Source of the DNA: Sabellastarte sp. h YS-2021
Taxonomy: Eukaryota; Annelida; Polychaeta; Sabellida; Sabellidae
Reading direction: 5' to 3'
Length of the DNA: 64,000 nucleotides
NCBI GenBank assembly: GCA_964017235.1
Contig: OZ024935.1
Coordinates: 1-64,000 of the forward strand
In this document: one piece after another, positions 1 through 12,700 of the stretch
How positions within the stretch are numbered: the first letter of the stretch is position 1
Layout of the letters: each line of letters starts with the position of its first letter
The notes under the pieces: generated by a model
What the model saw: only the letters and a program-made list of their open reading frames with translations
Databases searched by the model: none
Told to the model about the DNA's origin: nothing
Position numbers and translations under genes: made by a program

Positions 1-360
1 GTGGGGAGGACACTATGTGGCTGGTGTAATACTTAAACTTGGCACTGAAATATAAGAACCAGACCCAAAAATATGGTTTTACTGTTTTTGTCGTGTTTTT
101 TTTCAACAGGAATCCCTACTAAAACCCATTTTTCGCATTTTAAAACCCAACTATTGAGGTTGCAGACCCCAGATAGGTATCCAACTCTTGGCTGACATGG
201 CAGAGATTTACTCTTTCTGTAGGAAACCTCTTATGCATCCATAGTAAAACGGATAATGCAAGTTTTCCAAAAATTAAACCCCAAACCCCTAATTCTGCCA
301 AAAAGGTACTTTCTACTCAAGCTATGGACTGAAGTAAGGTATGCCTGGATTAGTCTTGGT
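1..360. repeat. Satellite, leading divergent B-type copy
   Basis: This copy carries the B variant (TTTAAAACCC and CCCCAGATAGG). It also has private changes: GTGGGGAGG at the left edge in place of the usual TTGGTGAGG, an extra G after CTGTAG near 221, and an extra A near 276. It is about 356 bp to the next marker. More divergence here than inside the array is what one expects near an array edge or a window-edge copy, but the true left end is not visible. Confidence 0.75.
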
Positions 361-3160
361 GAGGACACTATGTGGCTGGTGTAATACTTAAACTTGGCAC
401 TGAAATATAAGAACCAGACCCAAAAATATGGTTTTACTGTTTTTGTCGTGTTTTTTTTTCAACAGGAATCCCTACTAAAACCCATTTTTCGCATTTTAAA
501 GCCCAACTATTGAGGTTGCAGACCCCATATAGGTATCCAACTCTTGGCTGACATGGCAGAGATTTACTCTTTCTGTAGAAACCTCTTATGCATCCATAGT
601 AAAACGGATAATGCAAGTTTTCCAAAAATTAACCCCAAACCCCTAATTCTGCCAAAAAGGTACTTTCTACTCAAGCTATGGACTGAAGTAAGGTATGCCT
701 GGATTAGTCTTGGTGAGGACACTATGTGGCTGGTGTAATACTTAAACTTGGCACTGAAATATAAGAACCAGACCCAAAAATATGGTTTTACTGTTTTTGT
801 CGTGTTTTTTTTCAACAGGAATCCCTACTAAAACCCATTTTTTCGCATTTTAAAGCCCAACTATTGAGGTTGCAGACCCCATATAGGTATCCAACTCTTG
901 GCTGACATGGCAGAGATTTACTCTTTCTGTAGAAACCTCTTATGCATCCATAGTAAAACGGATAATGCAAGTTTTCCAAAAATTAACCCCAAACCCCTAA
1001 TTCTGCCAAAAAGGTACTTTCTACTCAAGCTATGGACTGAAGTAAGGTATGCCTGGATTAGTCTTGGTGAGGACACTATGTGGCTGGTGTAATACTTAAA
1101 CTTGGCACTGAAATATAAGAACCAGACCCAAAAATATGGTTTTACTGTTTTTGTCGTGTTTTTTTTTCAACAGGAATCCCTACTAAAACCCATTTTTCGC
1201 ATTTTAAAGCCCAACTATTGAGGTTGCAGACCCCATATAGGTATCCAACTCTTGGCTGACATGGCAGAGATTTACTCTTTCTGTAGAAACCTCTTATGCA
1301 TCCATAGTAAAACGGATAATGCAAGTTTTCCAAAAATTAACCCCAAACCCCTAATTCTGCCAAAAAGGTACTTTCTACTCAAGCTATGGACTGAAGTAAG
1401 GTATGCCTGGATTAGTCTTGGTGAGGACACTATGTGGCTGGTGTAATACTTAAACTTGGCACTGAAATATAAGAACCAGACCCAAAAATATGGTTTTACT
1501 GTTTTTGTCGTGTTTTTTTTCAACAGGAATCCCTACTAAAACCCATTTTTCGCATTTTAAAGCCCAACTATTGAGGTTGCAGACCCCATATAGGTATCCA
1601 ACTCTTGGCTGACATGGCAGAGATTTACTCTTTCTGTAGAAACCTCTTATGCATCCATAGTAAAACGGATAATGCAAGTTTTCCAAAAATTAACCCCAAA
1701 CCCCTAATTCTGCCAAAAAGGTACTTTCTACTCAAGCTATGGACTGAAGTAAGGTATGCCTGGATTAGTCTTGGTGAGGACACTATGTGGCTGGTGTAAT
1801 ACTTAAACTTGGCACTGAAATATAAGAACCAGACCCAAAAATATGGTTTTACTGTTTTTGTCGTGTTTTTTTTCAACAGGAATCCCTACTAAAACCCATT
1901 TTTCGCATTTTAAAGCCCAACTATTGAGGTTGCAGACCCCATATAGGTATCCAACTCTTGGCTGACATGGCAGAGATTTACTCTTTCTGTAGAAACCTCT
2001 TATGCATCCATAGTAAAACGGATAATGCAAGTTTTCCAAAAATTAACCCCAAACCCCTAATTCTGCCAAAAAGGTACTTTCTACTCAAGCTATGGACTGA
2101 AGTAAGGTATGCCTGGATTAGTCTTGGTGAGGACACTATGTGGCTGGTGTAATACTTAAACTTGGCACTGAAATATAAGAACCAGACCCAAAAATATGGT
2201 TTTACTGTTTTTGTCGTGTTTTTTTTCAACAGGAATCCCTACTAAAACCCATTTTTCGCATTTTAAAGCCCAACTATTGAGGTTGCAGACCCCATATAGG
2301 TATCCAACTCTTGGCTGACATGGCAGAGATTTACTCTTTCTGTAGAAACCTCTTATGCATCCATAGTAAAACGGATAATGCAAGTTTTCCAAAAATTAAC
2401 CCCAAACCCCTAATTCTGCCAAAAAGGTACTTTCTACTCAAGCTATGGACTGAAGTAAGGTATGCCTGGATTAGTCTTGGTGAGGACACTATGTGGCTGG
2501 TGTAATACTTAAACTTGGCACTGAAATATAAGAACCAGACCCAAAAATATGGTTTTACTGTTTTTGTCGTGTTTTTTTTCAACAGGAATCCCTACTAAAA
2601 CCCATTTTTCGCATTTTAAAGCCCAACTATTGAGGTTGCAGACCCCATATAGGTATCCAACTCTTGGCTGACATGGCAGAGATTTACTCTTTCTGTAGAA
2701 ACCTCTTATGCATCCATAGTAAAACGGATAATGCAAGTTTTCCAAAAATTAACCCCAAACCCCTAATTCTGCCAAAAAGGTACTTTCTACTCAAGCTATG
2801 GACTGAAGTAAGGTATGCCTGGATTAGTCTTGGTGAGGACACTATGTGGCTGGTGTAATACTTAAACTTGGCACTGAAATATAAGAACCAGACCCAAAAA
2901 TATGGTTTTACTGTTTTTGTCGTGTTTTTTTTCAACAGGAATCCCTACTAAAACCCATTTTTCGCATTTTAAAGCCCAACTATTGAGGTTGCAGACCCCA
3001 TATAGGTATCCAACTCTTGGCTGACATGGCAGAGATTTACTCTTTCTGTAGAAACCTCTTATGCATCCATAGTAAAACGGATAATGCAAGTTTTCCAAAA
3101 TTAACCCCAAACCCCTAATTCTGCCAAAAAGGTACTTTCTACTCAAGCTATGGACTGAAG
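361..3160. repeat. Satellite domain A1 (8 A-type copies)
   Basis: These are the copies with markers at 544 to 3017. The A type is defined by two linked differences about 28 bp apart: G in TTTAAAGCCC and T in CCCCATATAGG. Copies 2-4 carry single-base length changes in T tracts. The last A copy is followed by a one-base deletion (near 3097) just before the change to B-type copies. The switch lies between the diagnostic sites at about 3001 and 3326. Confidence 0.85.
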
Positions 3161-6100
3161 TAAGGTATGCCTGGATTAGTCTTGGTGAGGACACTATGTG
3201 GCTGGTGTAATACTTAAACTTGGCACTGAAATATAAGAACCAGACCCAAAAATATGGTTTTACTGTTTTTGTCGTGTTTTTTTTCAACAGGAATCCCTAC
3301 TAAAACCCATTTTTCGCATTTTAAAACCCAACTATTGAGGTTGCAGACCCCAGATAGGTATCCAACTCTTGGCTGACATGGCAGAGATTTACTCTTTCTG
3401 TAGAAACCTCTTATGCATCCATAGTAAAACGGATAATGCAAGTTTTCCAAAAATTAACCCCAAACCCCTAATTCTGCCAAAAAGGTACTTTCTACTCAAG
3501 CTATGGACTGAAGTAAGGTATGCCTGGATTAGTCTTGGTGAGGACACTATGTGGCTGGTGTAATACTTAAACTTGGCACTGAAATATAAGAACCAGACCC
3601 AAAAATATGGTTTTACTGTTTTTGTCGTGTTTTTTTTCAACAGGAATCCCTACTAAAACCCATTTTTCGCATTTTAAAACCCAACTATTGAGGTTGCAGA
3701 CCCCAGATAGGTATCCAACTCTTGGCTGACATGGCAGAGATTTACTCTTTCTGTAGAAACCTCTTATGCATCCATAGTAAAACGGATAATGCAAGTTTTC
3801 CAAAAATTAACCCCAAACCCCTAATTCTGCCAAAAAGGTACTTTCTACTCAAGCTATGGACTGAAGTAAGGTATGCCTGGATTAGTCTTGGTGAGGACAC
3901 TATGTGGCTGGTGTAATACTTAAACTTGGCACTGAAATATAAGAACCAGACCCAAAAATATGGTTTTACTGTTTTTGTCGTGTTTTTTTTCAACAGGAAT
4001 CCCTACTAAAACCCATTTTTCGCATTTTAAAACCCAACTATTGAGGTTGCAGACCCCAGATAGGTATCCAACTCTTGGCTGACATGGCAGAGATTTACTC
4101 TTTCTGTAGAAACCTCTTATGCATCCATAGTAAAACGGATAATGCAAGTTTTCCAAAAATTAACCCCAAACCCCTAATTCTGCCAAAAAGGTACTTTCTA
4201 CTCAAGCTATGGACTGAAGTAAGGTATGCCTGGATTAGTCTTGGTGAGGACACTATGTGGCTGGTGTAATACTTAAACTTGGCACTGAAATATAAGAACC
4301 AGACCCAAAAATATGGTTTTACTGTTTTTGTCGTGTTTTTTTTCAACAGGAATCCCTACTAAAACCCATTTTTCGCATTTTAAAACCCAACTATTGAGGT
4401 TGCAGACCCCAGATAGGTATCCAACTCTTGGCTGACATGGCAGAGATTTACTCTTTCTGTAGAAACCTCTTATGCATCCATAGTAAAACGGATAATGCAA
4501 GTTTTCCAAAAATTAACCCCAAACCCCTAATTCTGCCAAAAAGGTACTTTCTACTCAAGCTATGGACTGAAGTAAGGTATGCCTGGATTAGTCTTGGTGA
4601 GGACACTATGTGGCTGGTGTAATACTTAAACTTGGCACTGAAATATAAGAACCAGACCCAAAAATATGGTTTTACTGTTTTTGTCGTGTTTTTTTTCAAC
4701 AGGAATCCCTACTAAAACCCATTTTTCGCATTTTAAAACCCAACTATTGAGGTTGCAGACCCCAGATAGGTATCCAACTCTTGGCTGACATGGCAGAGAT
4801 TTACTCTTTCTGTAGAAACCTCTTATGCATCCATAGTAAAACGGATAATGCAAGTTTTCCAAAAATTAACCCCAAACCCCTAATTCTGCCAAAAAGGTAC
4901 TTTCTACTCAAGCTATGGACTGAAGTAAGGTATGCCTGGATTAGTCTTGGTGAGGACACTATGTGGCTGGTGTAATACTTAAACTTGGCACTGAAATATA
5001 AGAACCAGACCCAAAAATATGGTTTTACTGTTTTTGTCGTGTTTTTTTTCAACAGGAATCCCTACTAAAACCCATTTTTCGCATTTTAAAACCCAACTAT
5101 TGAGGTTGCAGACCCCAGATAGGTATCCAACTCTTGGCTGACATGGCAGAGATTTACTCTTTCTGTAGAAACCTCTTATGCATCCATAGTAAAACGGATA
5201 ATGCAAGTTTTCCAAAAATTAACCCCAAACCCCTAATTCTGCCAAAAAGGTACTTTCTACTCAAGCTATGGACTGAAGTAAGGTATGCCTGGATTAGTCT
5301 TGGTGAGGACACTATGTGGCTGGTGTAATACTTAAACTTGGCACTGAAATATAAGAACCAGACCCAAAAATATGGTTTTACTGTTTTTGTCGTGTTTTTT
5401 TTCAACAGGAATCCCTACTAAAACCCATTTTTCGCATTTTAAAACCCAACTATTGAGGTTGCAGACCCCAGATAGGTATCCAACTCTTGGCTGACATGGC
5501 AGAGATTTACTCTTTCTGTAGAAACCTCTTATGCATCCATAGTAAAACGGATAATGCAAGTTTTCCAAAAATTAACCCCAAACCCCTAATTCTGCCAAAA
5601 AGGTACTTTCTACTCAAGCTATGGACTGAAGTAAGGTATGCCTGGATTAGTCTTGGTGAGGACACTATGTGGCTGGTGTAATACTTAAACTTGGCACTGA
5701 AATATAAGAACCAGACCCAAAAATATGGTTTTACTGTTTTTGTCGTGTTTTTTTTCAACAGGAATCCCTACTAAAACCCATTTTTCGCATTTTAAAACCC
5801 AACTATTGAGGTTGCAGACCCCAGATAGGTATCCAACTCTTGGCTGACATGGCAGAGATTTACTCTTTCTGTAGAAACCTCTTATGCATCCATAGTAAAA
5901 CGGATAATGCAAGTTTTCCAAAAATTAACCCCAAACCCCTAATTCTGCCAAAAAGGTACTTTCTACTCAAGCTATGGACTGAAGTAAGGTATGCCTGGAT
6001 TAGTCTTGGTGAGGACACTATGTGGCTGGTGTAATACTTAAACTTGGCACTGAAATATAAGAACCAGACCCAAAAATATGGTTTTACTGTTTTTGTCGTG

Positions 6101-9100
6101 TTTTTTTTCAACAGGAATCCCTACTAAAACCCATTTTTCGCATTTTAAAACCCAACTATTGAGGTTGCAGACCCCAGATAGGTATCCAACTCTTGGCTGA
6201 CATGGCAGAGATTTACTCTTTCTGTAGAAACCTCTTATGCATCCATAGTAAAACGGATAATGCAAGTTTTCCAAAAATTAACCCCAAACCCCTAATTCTG
6301 CCAAAAAGGTACTTTCTACTCAAGCTATGGACTGAAGTAAGGTATGCCTGGATTAGTCTTGGTGAGGACACTATGTGGCTGGTGTAATACTTAAACTTGG
6401 CACTGAAATATAAGAACCAGACCCAAAAATATGGTTTTACTGTTTTTGTCGTGTTTTTTTTCAACAGGAATCCCTACTAAAACCCATTTTTCGCATTTTA
6501 AAACCCAACTATTGAGGTTGCAGACCCCAGATAGGTATCCAACTCTTGGCTGACATGGCAGAGATTTACTCTTTCTGTAGAAACCTCTTATGCATCCATA
6601 GTAAAACGGATAATGCAAGTTTTCCAAAAATTAACCCCAAACCCCTAATTCTGCCAAAAAGGTACTTTCTACTCAAGCTATGGACTGAAGTAAGGTATGC
6701 CTGGATTAGTCTTGGTGAGGACACTATGTGGCTGGTGTAATACTTAAACTTGGCACTGAAATATAAGAACCAGACCCAAAAATATGGTTTTACTGTTTTT
6801 GTCGTGTTTTTTTTCAACAGGAATCCCTACTAAAACCCATTTTTCGCATTTTAAAACCCAACTATTGAGGTTGCAGACCCCAGATAGGTATCCAACTCTT
6901 GGCTGACATGGCAGAGATTTACTCTTTCTGTAGAAACCTCTTATGCATCCATAGTAAAACGGATAATGCAAGTTTTCCAAAAATTAACCCCAAACCCCTA
7001 ATTCTGCCAAAAAGGTACTTTCTACTCAAGCTATGGACTGAAGTAAGGTATGCCTGGATTAGTCTTGGTGAGGACACTATGTGGCTGGTGTAATACTTAA
7101 ACTTGGCACTGAAATATAAGAACCAGACCCAAAAATATGGTTTTACTGTTTTTGTCGTGTTTTTTTTCAACAGGAATCCCTACTAAAACCCATTTTTCGC
7201 ATTTTAAAACCCAACTATTGAGGTTGCAGACCCCAGATAGGTATCCAACTCTTGGCTGACATGGCAGAGATTTACTCTTTCTGTAGAAACCTCTTATGCA
7301 TCCATAGTAAAACGGATAATGCAAGTTTTCCAAAAATTAACCCCAAACCCCTAATTCTGCCAAAAAGGTACTTTCTACTCAAGCTATGGACTGAAGTAAG
7401 GTATGCCTGGATTAGTCTTGGTGAGGACACTATGTGGCTGGTGTAATACTTAAACTTGGCACTGAAATATAAGAACCAGACCCAAAAATATGGTTTTACT
7501 GTTTTTGTCGTGTTTTTTTTCAACAGGAATCCCTACTAAAACCCATTTTTCGCATTTTAAAACCCAACTATTGAGGTTGCAGACCCCAGATAGGTATCCA
7601 ACTCTTGGCTGACATGGCAGAGATTTACTCTTTCTGTAGAAACCTCTTATGCATCCATAGTAAAACGGATAATGCAAGTTTTCCAAAAATTAACCCCAAA
7701 CCCCTAATTCTGCCAAAAAGGTACTTTCTACTCAAGCTATGGACTGAAGTAAGGTATGCCTGGATTAGTCTTGGTGAGGACACTATGTGGCTGGTGTAAT
7801 ACTTAAACTTGGCACTGAAATATAAGAACCAGACCCAAAAATATGGTTTTACTGTTTTTGTCGTGTTTTTTTTCAACAGGAATCCCTACTAAAACCCATT
7901 TTTCGCATTTTAAAACCCAACTATTGAGGTTGCAGACCCCAGATAGGTATCCAACTCTTGGCTGACATGGCAGAGATTTACTCTTTCTGTAGAAACCTCT
8001 TATGCATCCATAGTAAAACGGATAATGCAAGTTTTCCAAAAATTAACCCCAAACCCCTAATTCTGCCAAAAAGGTACTTTCTACTCAAGCTATGGACTGA
8101 AGTAAGGTATGCCTGGATTAGTCTTGGTGAGGACACTATGTGGCTGGTGTAATACTTAAACTTGGCACTGAAATATAAGAACCAGACCCAAAAATATGGT
8201 TTTACTGTTTTTGTCGTGTTTTTTTTCAACAGGAATCCCTACTAAAACCCATTTTTCGCATTTTAAAACCCAACTATTGAGGTTGCAGACCCCAGATAGG
8301 TATCCAACTCTTGGCTGACATGGCAGAGATTTACTCTTTCTGTAGAAACCTCTTATGCATCCATAGTAAAACGGATAATGCAAGTTTTCCAAAAATTAAC
8401 CCCAAACCCCTAATTCTGCCAAAAAGGTACTTTCTACTCAAGCTATGGACTGAAGTAAGGTATGCCTGGATTAGTCTTGGTGAGGACACTATGTGGCTGG
8501 TGTAATACTTAAACTTGGCACTGAAATATAAGAACCAGACCCAAAAATATGGTTTTACTGTTTTTGTCGTGTTTTTTTTCAACAGGAATCCCTACTAAAA
8601 CCCATTTTTCGCATTTTAAAACCCAACTATTGAGGTTGCAGACCCCAGATAGGTATCCAACTCTTGGCTGACATGGCAGAGATTTACTCTTTCTGTAGAA
8701 ACCTCTTATGCATCCATAGTAAAACGGATAATGCAAGTTTTCCAAAAATTAACCCCAAACCCCTAATTCTGCCAAAAAGGTACTTTCTACTCAAGCTATG
8801 GACTGAAGTAAGGTATGCCTGGATTAGTCTTGGTGAGGACACTATGTGGCTGGTGTAATACTTAAACTTGGCACTGAAATATAAGAACCAGACCCAAAAA
8901 TATGGTTTTACTGTTTTTGTCGTGTTTTTTTTCAACAGGAATCCCTACTAAAACCCATTTTTCGCATTTTAAAACCCAACTATTGAGGTTGCAGACCCCA
9001 GATAGGTATCCAACTCTTGGCTGACATGGCAGAGATTTACTCTTTCTGTAGAAACCTCTTATGCATCCATAGTAAAACGGATAATGCAAGTTTTCCAAAA

Positions 9101-12100
9101 ATTAACCCCAAACCCCTAATTCTGCCAAAAAGGTACTTTCTACTCAAGCTATGGACTGAAGTAAGGTATGCCTGGATTAGTCTTGGTGAGGACACTATGT
9201 GGCTGGTGTAATACTTAAACTTGGCACTGAAATATAAGAACCAGACCCAAAAATATGGTTTTACTGTTTTTGTCGTGTTTTTTTTCAACAGGAATCCCTA
9301 CTAAAACCCATTTTTCGCATTTTAAAACCCAACTATTGAGGTTGCAGACCCCAGATAGGTATCCAACTCTTGGCTGACATGGCAGAGATTTACTCTTTCT
9401 GTAGAAACCTCTTATGCATCCATAGTAAAACGGATAATGCAAGTTTTCCAAAAATTAACCCCAAACCCCTAATTCTGCCAAAAAGGTACTTTCTACTCAA
9501 GCTATGGACTGAAGTAAGGTATGCCTGGATTAGTCTTGGTGAGGACACTATGTGGCTGGTGTAATACTTAAACTTGGCACTGAAATATAAGAACCAGACC
9601 CAAAAATATGGTTTTACTGTTTTTGTCGTGTTTTTTTTCAACAGGAATCCCTACTAAAACCCATTTTTCGCATTTTAAAACCCAACTATTGAGGTTGCAG
9701 ACCCCAGATAGGTATCCAACTCTTGGCTGACATGGCAGAGATTTACTCTTTCTGTAGAAACCTCTTATGCATCCATAGTAAAACGGATAATGCAAGTTTT
9801 CCAAAAATTAACCCCAAACCCCTAATTCTGCCAAAAAGGTACTTTCTACTCAAGCTATGGACTGAAGTAAGGTATGCCTGGATTAGTCTTGGTGAGGACA
9901 CTATGTGGCTGGTGTAATACTTAAACTTGGCACTGAAATATAAGAACCAGACCCAAAAATATGGTTTTACTGTTTTTGTCGTGTTTTTTTTCAACAGGAA
10001 TCCCTACTAAAACCCATTTTTCGCATTTTAAAACCCAACTATTGAGGTTGCAGACCCCAGATAGGTATCCAACTCTTGGCTGACATGGCAGAGATTTACT
10101 CTTTCTGTAGAAACCTCTTATGCATCCATAGTAAAACGGATAATGCAAGTTTTCCAAAAATTAACCCCAAACCCCTAATTCTGCCAAAAAGGTACTTTCT
10201 ACTCAAGCTATGGACTGAAGTAAGGTATGCCTGGATTAGTCTTGGTGAGGACACTATGTGGCTGGTGTAATACTTAAACTTGGCACTGAAATATAAGAAC
10301 CAGACCCAAAAATATGGTTTTACTGTTTTTGTCGTGTTTTTTTTCAACAGGAATCCCTACTAAAACCCATTTTTCGCATTTTAAAACCCAACTATTGAGG
10401 TTGCAGACCCCAGATAGGTATCCAACTCTTGGCTGACATGGCAGAGATTTACTCTTTCTGTAGAAACCTCTTATGCATCCATAGTAAAACGGATAATGCA
10501 AGTTTTCCAAAAATTAACCCCAAACCCCTAATTCTGCCAAAAAGGTACTTTCTACTCAAGCTATGGACTGAAGTAAGGTATGCCTGGATTAGTCTTGGTG
10601 AGGACACTATGTGGCTGGTGTAATACTTAAACTTGGCACTGAAATATAAGAACCAGACCCAAAAATATGGTTTTACTGTTTTTGTCGTGTTTTTTTTCAA
10701 CAGGAATCCCTACTAAAACCCATTTTTCGCATTTTAAAACCCAACTATTGAGGTTGCAGACCCCAGATAGGTATCCAACTCTTGGCTGACATGGCAGAGA
10801 TTTACTCTTTCTGTAGAAACCTCTTATGCATCCATAGTAAAACGGATAATGCAAGTTTTCCAAAAATTAACCCCAAACCCCTAATTCTGCCAAAAAGAGG
10901 TACTTTCTACTCAAGCTATGGACTGAAGTAAGGTATGCCTGGATTAGTCTTGGTGAGGACACTATGTGGCTGGTGTAATACTTAAACTTGGCACTGAAAT
11001 ATAAGAACCAGACCCAAAAATATGGTTTTACTGTTTTTGTCGTGTTTTTTTTCAACAGGAATCCCTACTAAAACCCATTTTTCGCATTTTAAAACCCAAC
11101 TATTGAGGTTGCAGACCCCAGATAGGTATCCAACTCTTGGCTGACATGGCAGAGATTTACTCTTTCTGTAGAAACCTCTTATGCATCCATAGTAAAACGG
11201 ATAATGCAAGTTTTCCAAAAATTAACCCCAAACCCCTAATTCTGCCAAAAAGGTACTTTCTACTCAAGCTATGGACTGAAGTAAGGTATGCCTGGATTAG
11301 TCTTGGTGAGGACACTATGTGGCTGGTGTAATACTTAAACTTGGCACTGAAATATAAGAACCAGACCCAAAAATATGGTTTTACTGTTTTTGTCGTGTTT
11401 TTTTTCAACAGGAATCCCTACTAAAACCCATTTTTCGCATTTTAAAACCCAACTATTGAGGTTGCAGACCCCAGATAGGTATCCAACTCTTGGCTGACAT
11501 GGCAGAGATTTACTCTTTCTGTAGAAACCTCTTATGCATCCATAGTAAAACGGATAATGCAAGTTTTCCAAAAATTAACCCCAAACCCCTAATTCTGCCA
11601 AAAAGGTACTTTCTACTCAAGCTATGGACTGAAGTAAGGTATGCCTGGATTAGTCTTGGTGAGGACACTATGTGGCTGGTGTAATACTTAAACTTGGCAC
11701 TGAAATATAAGAACCAGACCCAAAAATATGGTTTTACTGTTTTTGTCGTGTTTTTTTCAACAGGAATCCCTACTAAAACCCATTTTTCGCATTTTAAAAC
11801 CCAACTATTGAGGTTGCAGACCCCAGATAGGTATCCAACTCTTGGCTGACATGGCAGAGATTTACTCTTTCTGTAGAAACCTCTTATGCATCCATAGTAA
11901 AACGGATAATGCAAGTTTTCCAAAAATTAACCCCAAACCCCTAATTCTGCCAAAAAGGTACTTTCTACTCAAGCTATGGACTGAAGTAAGGTATGCCTGG
12001 ATTAGTCTTGGTGAGGACACTATGTGGCTGGTGTAATACTTAAACTTGGCACTGAAATATAAGAACCAGACCCAAAAATATGGTTTTACTGTTTTTGTCG

Positions 12101-12700
12101 TGTTTTTTTTCAACAGGAATCCCTACTAAAACCCATTTTTCGCATTTTAAAACCCAACTATTGAGGTTGCAGACCCCAGATAGGTATCCAACTCTTGGCT
12201 GACATGGCAGAGATTTACTCTTTCTGTAGAAACCTCTTATGCATCCATAGTAAAACGGATAATGCAAGTTTTCCAAAAATTAACCCCAAACCCCTAATTC
12301 TGCCAAAAAGGTACTTTCTACTCAAGCTATGGACTGAAGTAAGGTATGCCTGGATTAGTCTTGGTGAGGACACTATGTGGCTGGTGTAATACTTAAACTT
12401 GGCACTGAAATATAAGAACCAGACCCAAAAATATGGTTTTACTGTTTTTGTCGTGTTTTTTTTCAACAGGAATCCCTACTAAAACCCATTTTTCGCATTT
12501 TAAAACCCAACTATTGAGGTTGCAGACCCCAGATAGGTATCCAACTCTTGGCTGACATGGCAGAGATTTACTCTTTCTGTAGAAACCTCTTATGCATCCA
12601 TAGTAAAACGGATAATGCAAGTTTTCCAAAAATTAACCCAAACCCCTAATTCTGCCAAAAAGGTACTTTCTACTCAAGCTATGGACTGAAGTAAGGTATG
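3161..12700. repeat. Satellite domain B (27 B-type copies)
   Basis: These are the copies with markers at 3369 to 12548. All have A in TTTAAAACCC and G in CCCCAGATAGG. Copies between about 3.4 and 10.8 kb are uniformly 353 bp. Length variants then cluster toward the right end of the block: +2 near 10897, -1 near 11751 and -1 near 12637. The switch back to A type lies between about 12532 and 12857. Confidence 0.85.

Noticed and set aside
466..687. Exon-like segment in each satellite unit (T-tract plus CAACAG acceptor, then GAA|GTAAGG donor, 222 bp apart)
   Set aside because: All three frames of the segment contain stops, so it is not a coding exon. Non-coding splicing is possible, but nothing else supports it.
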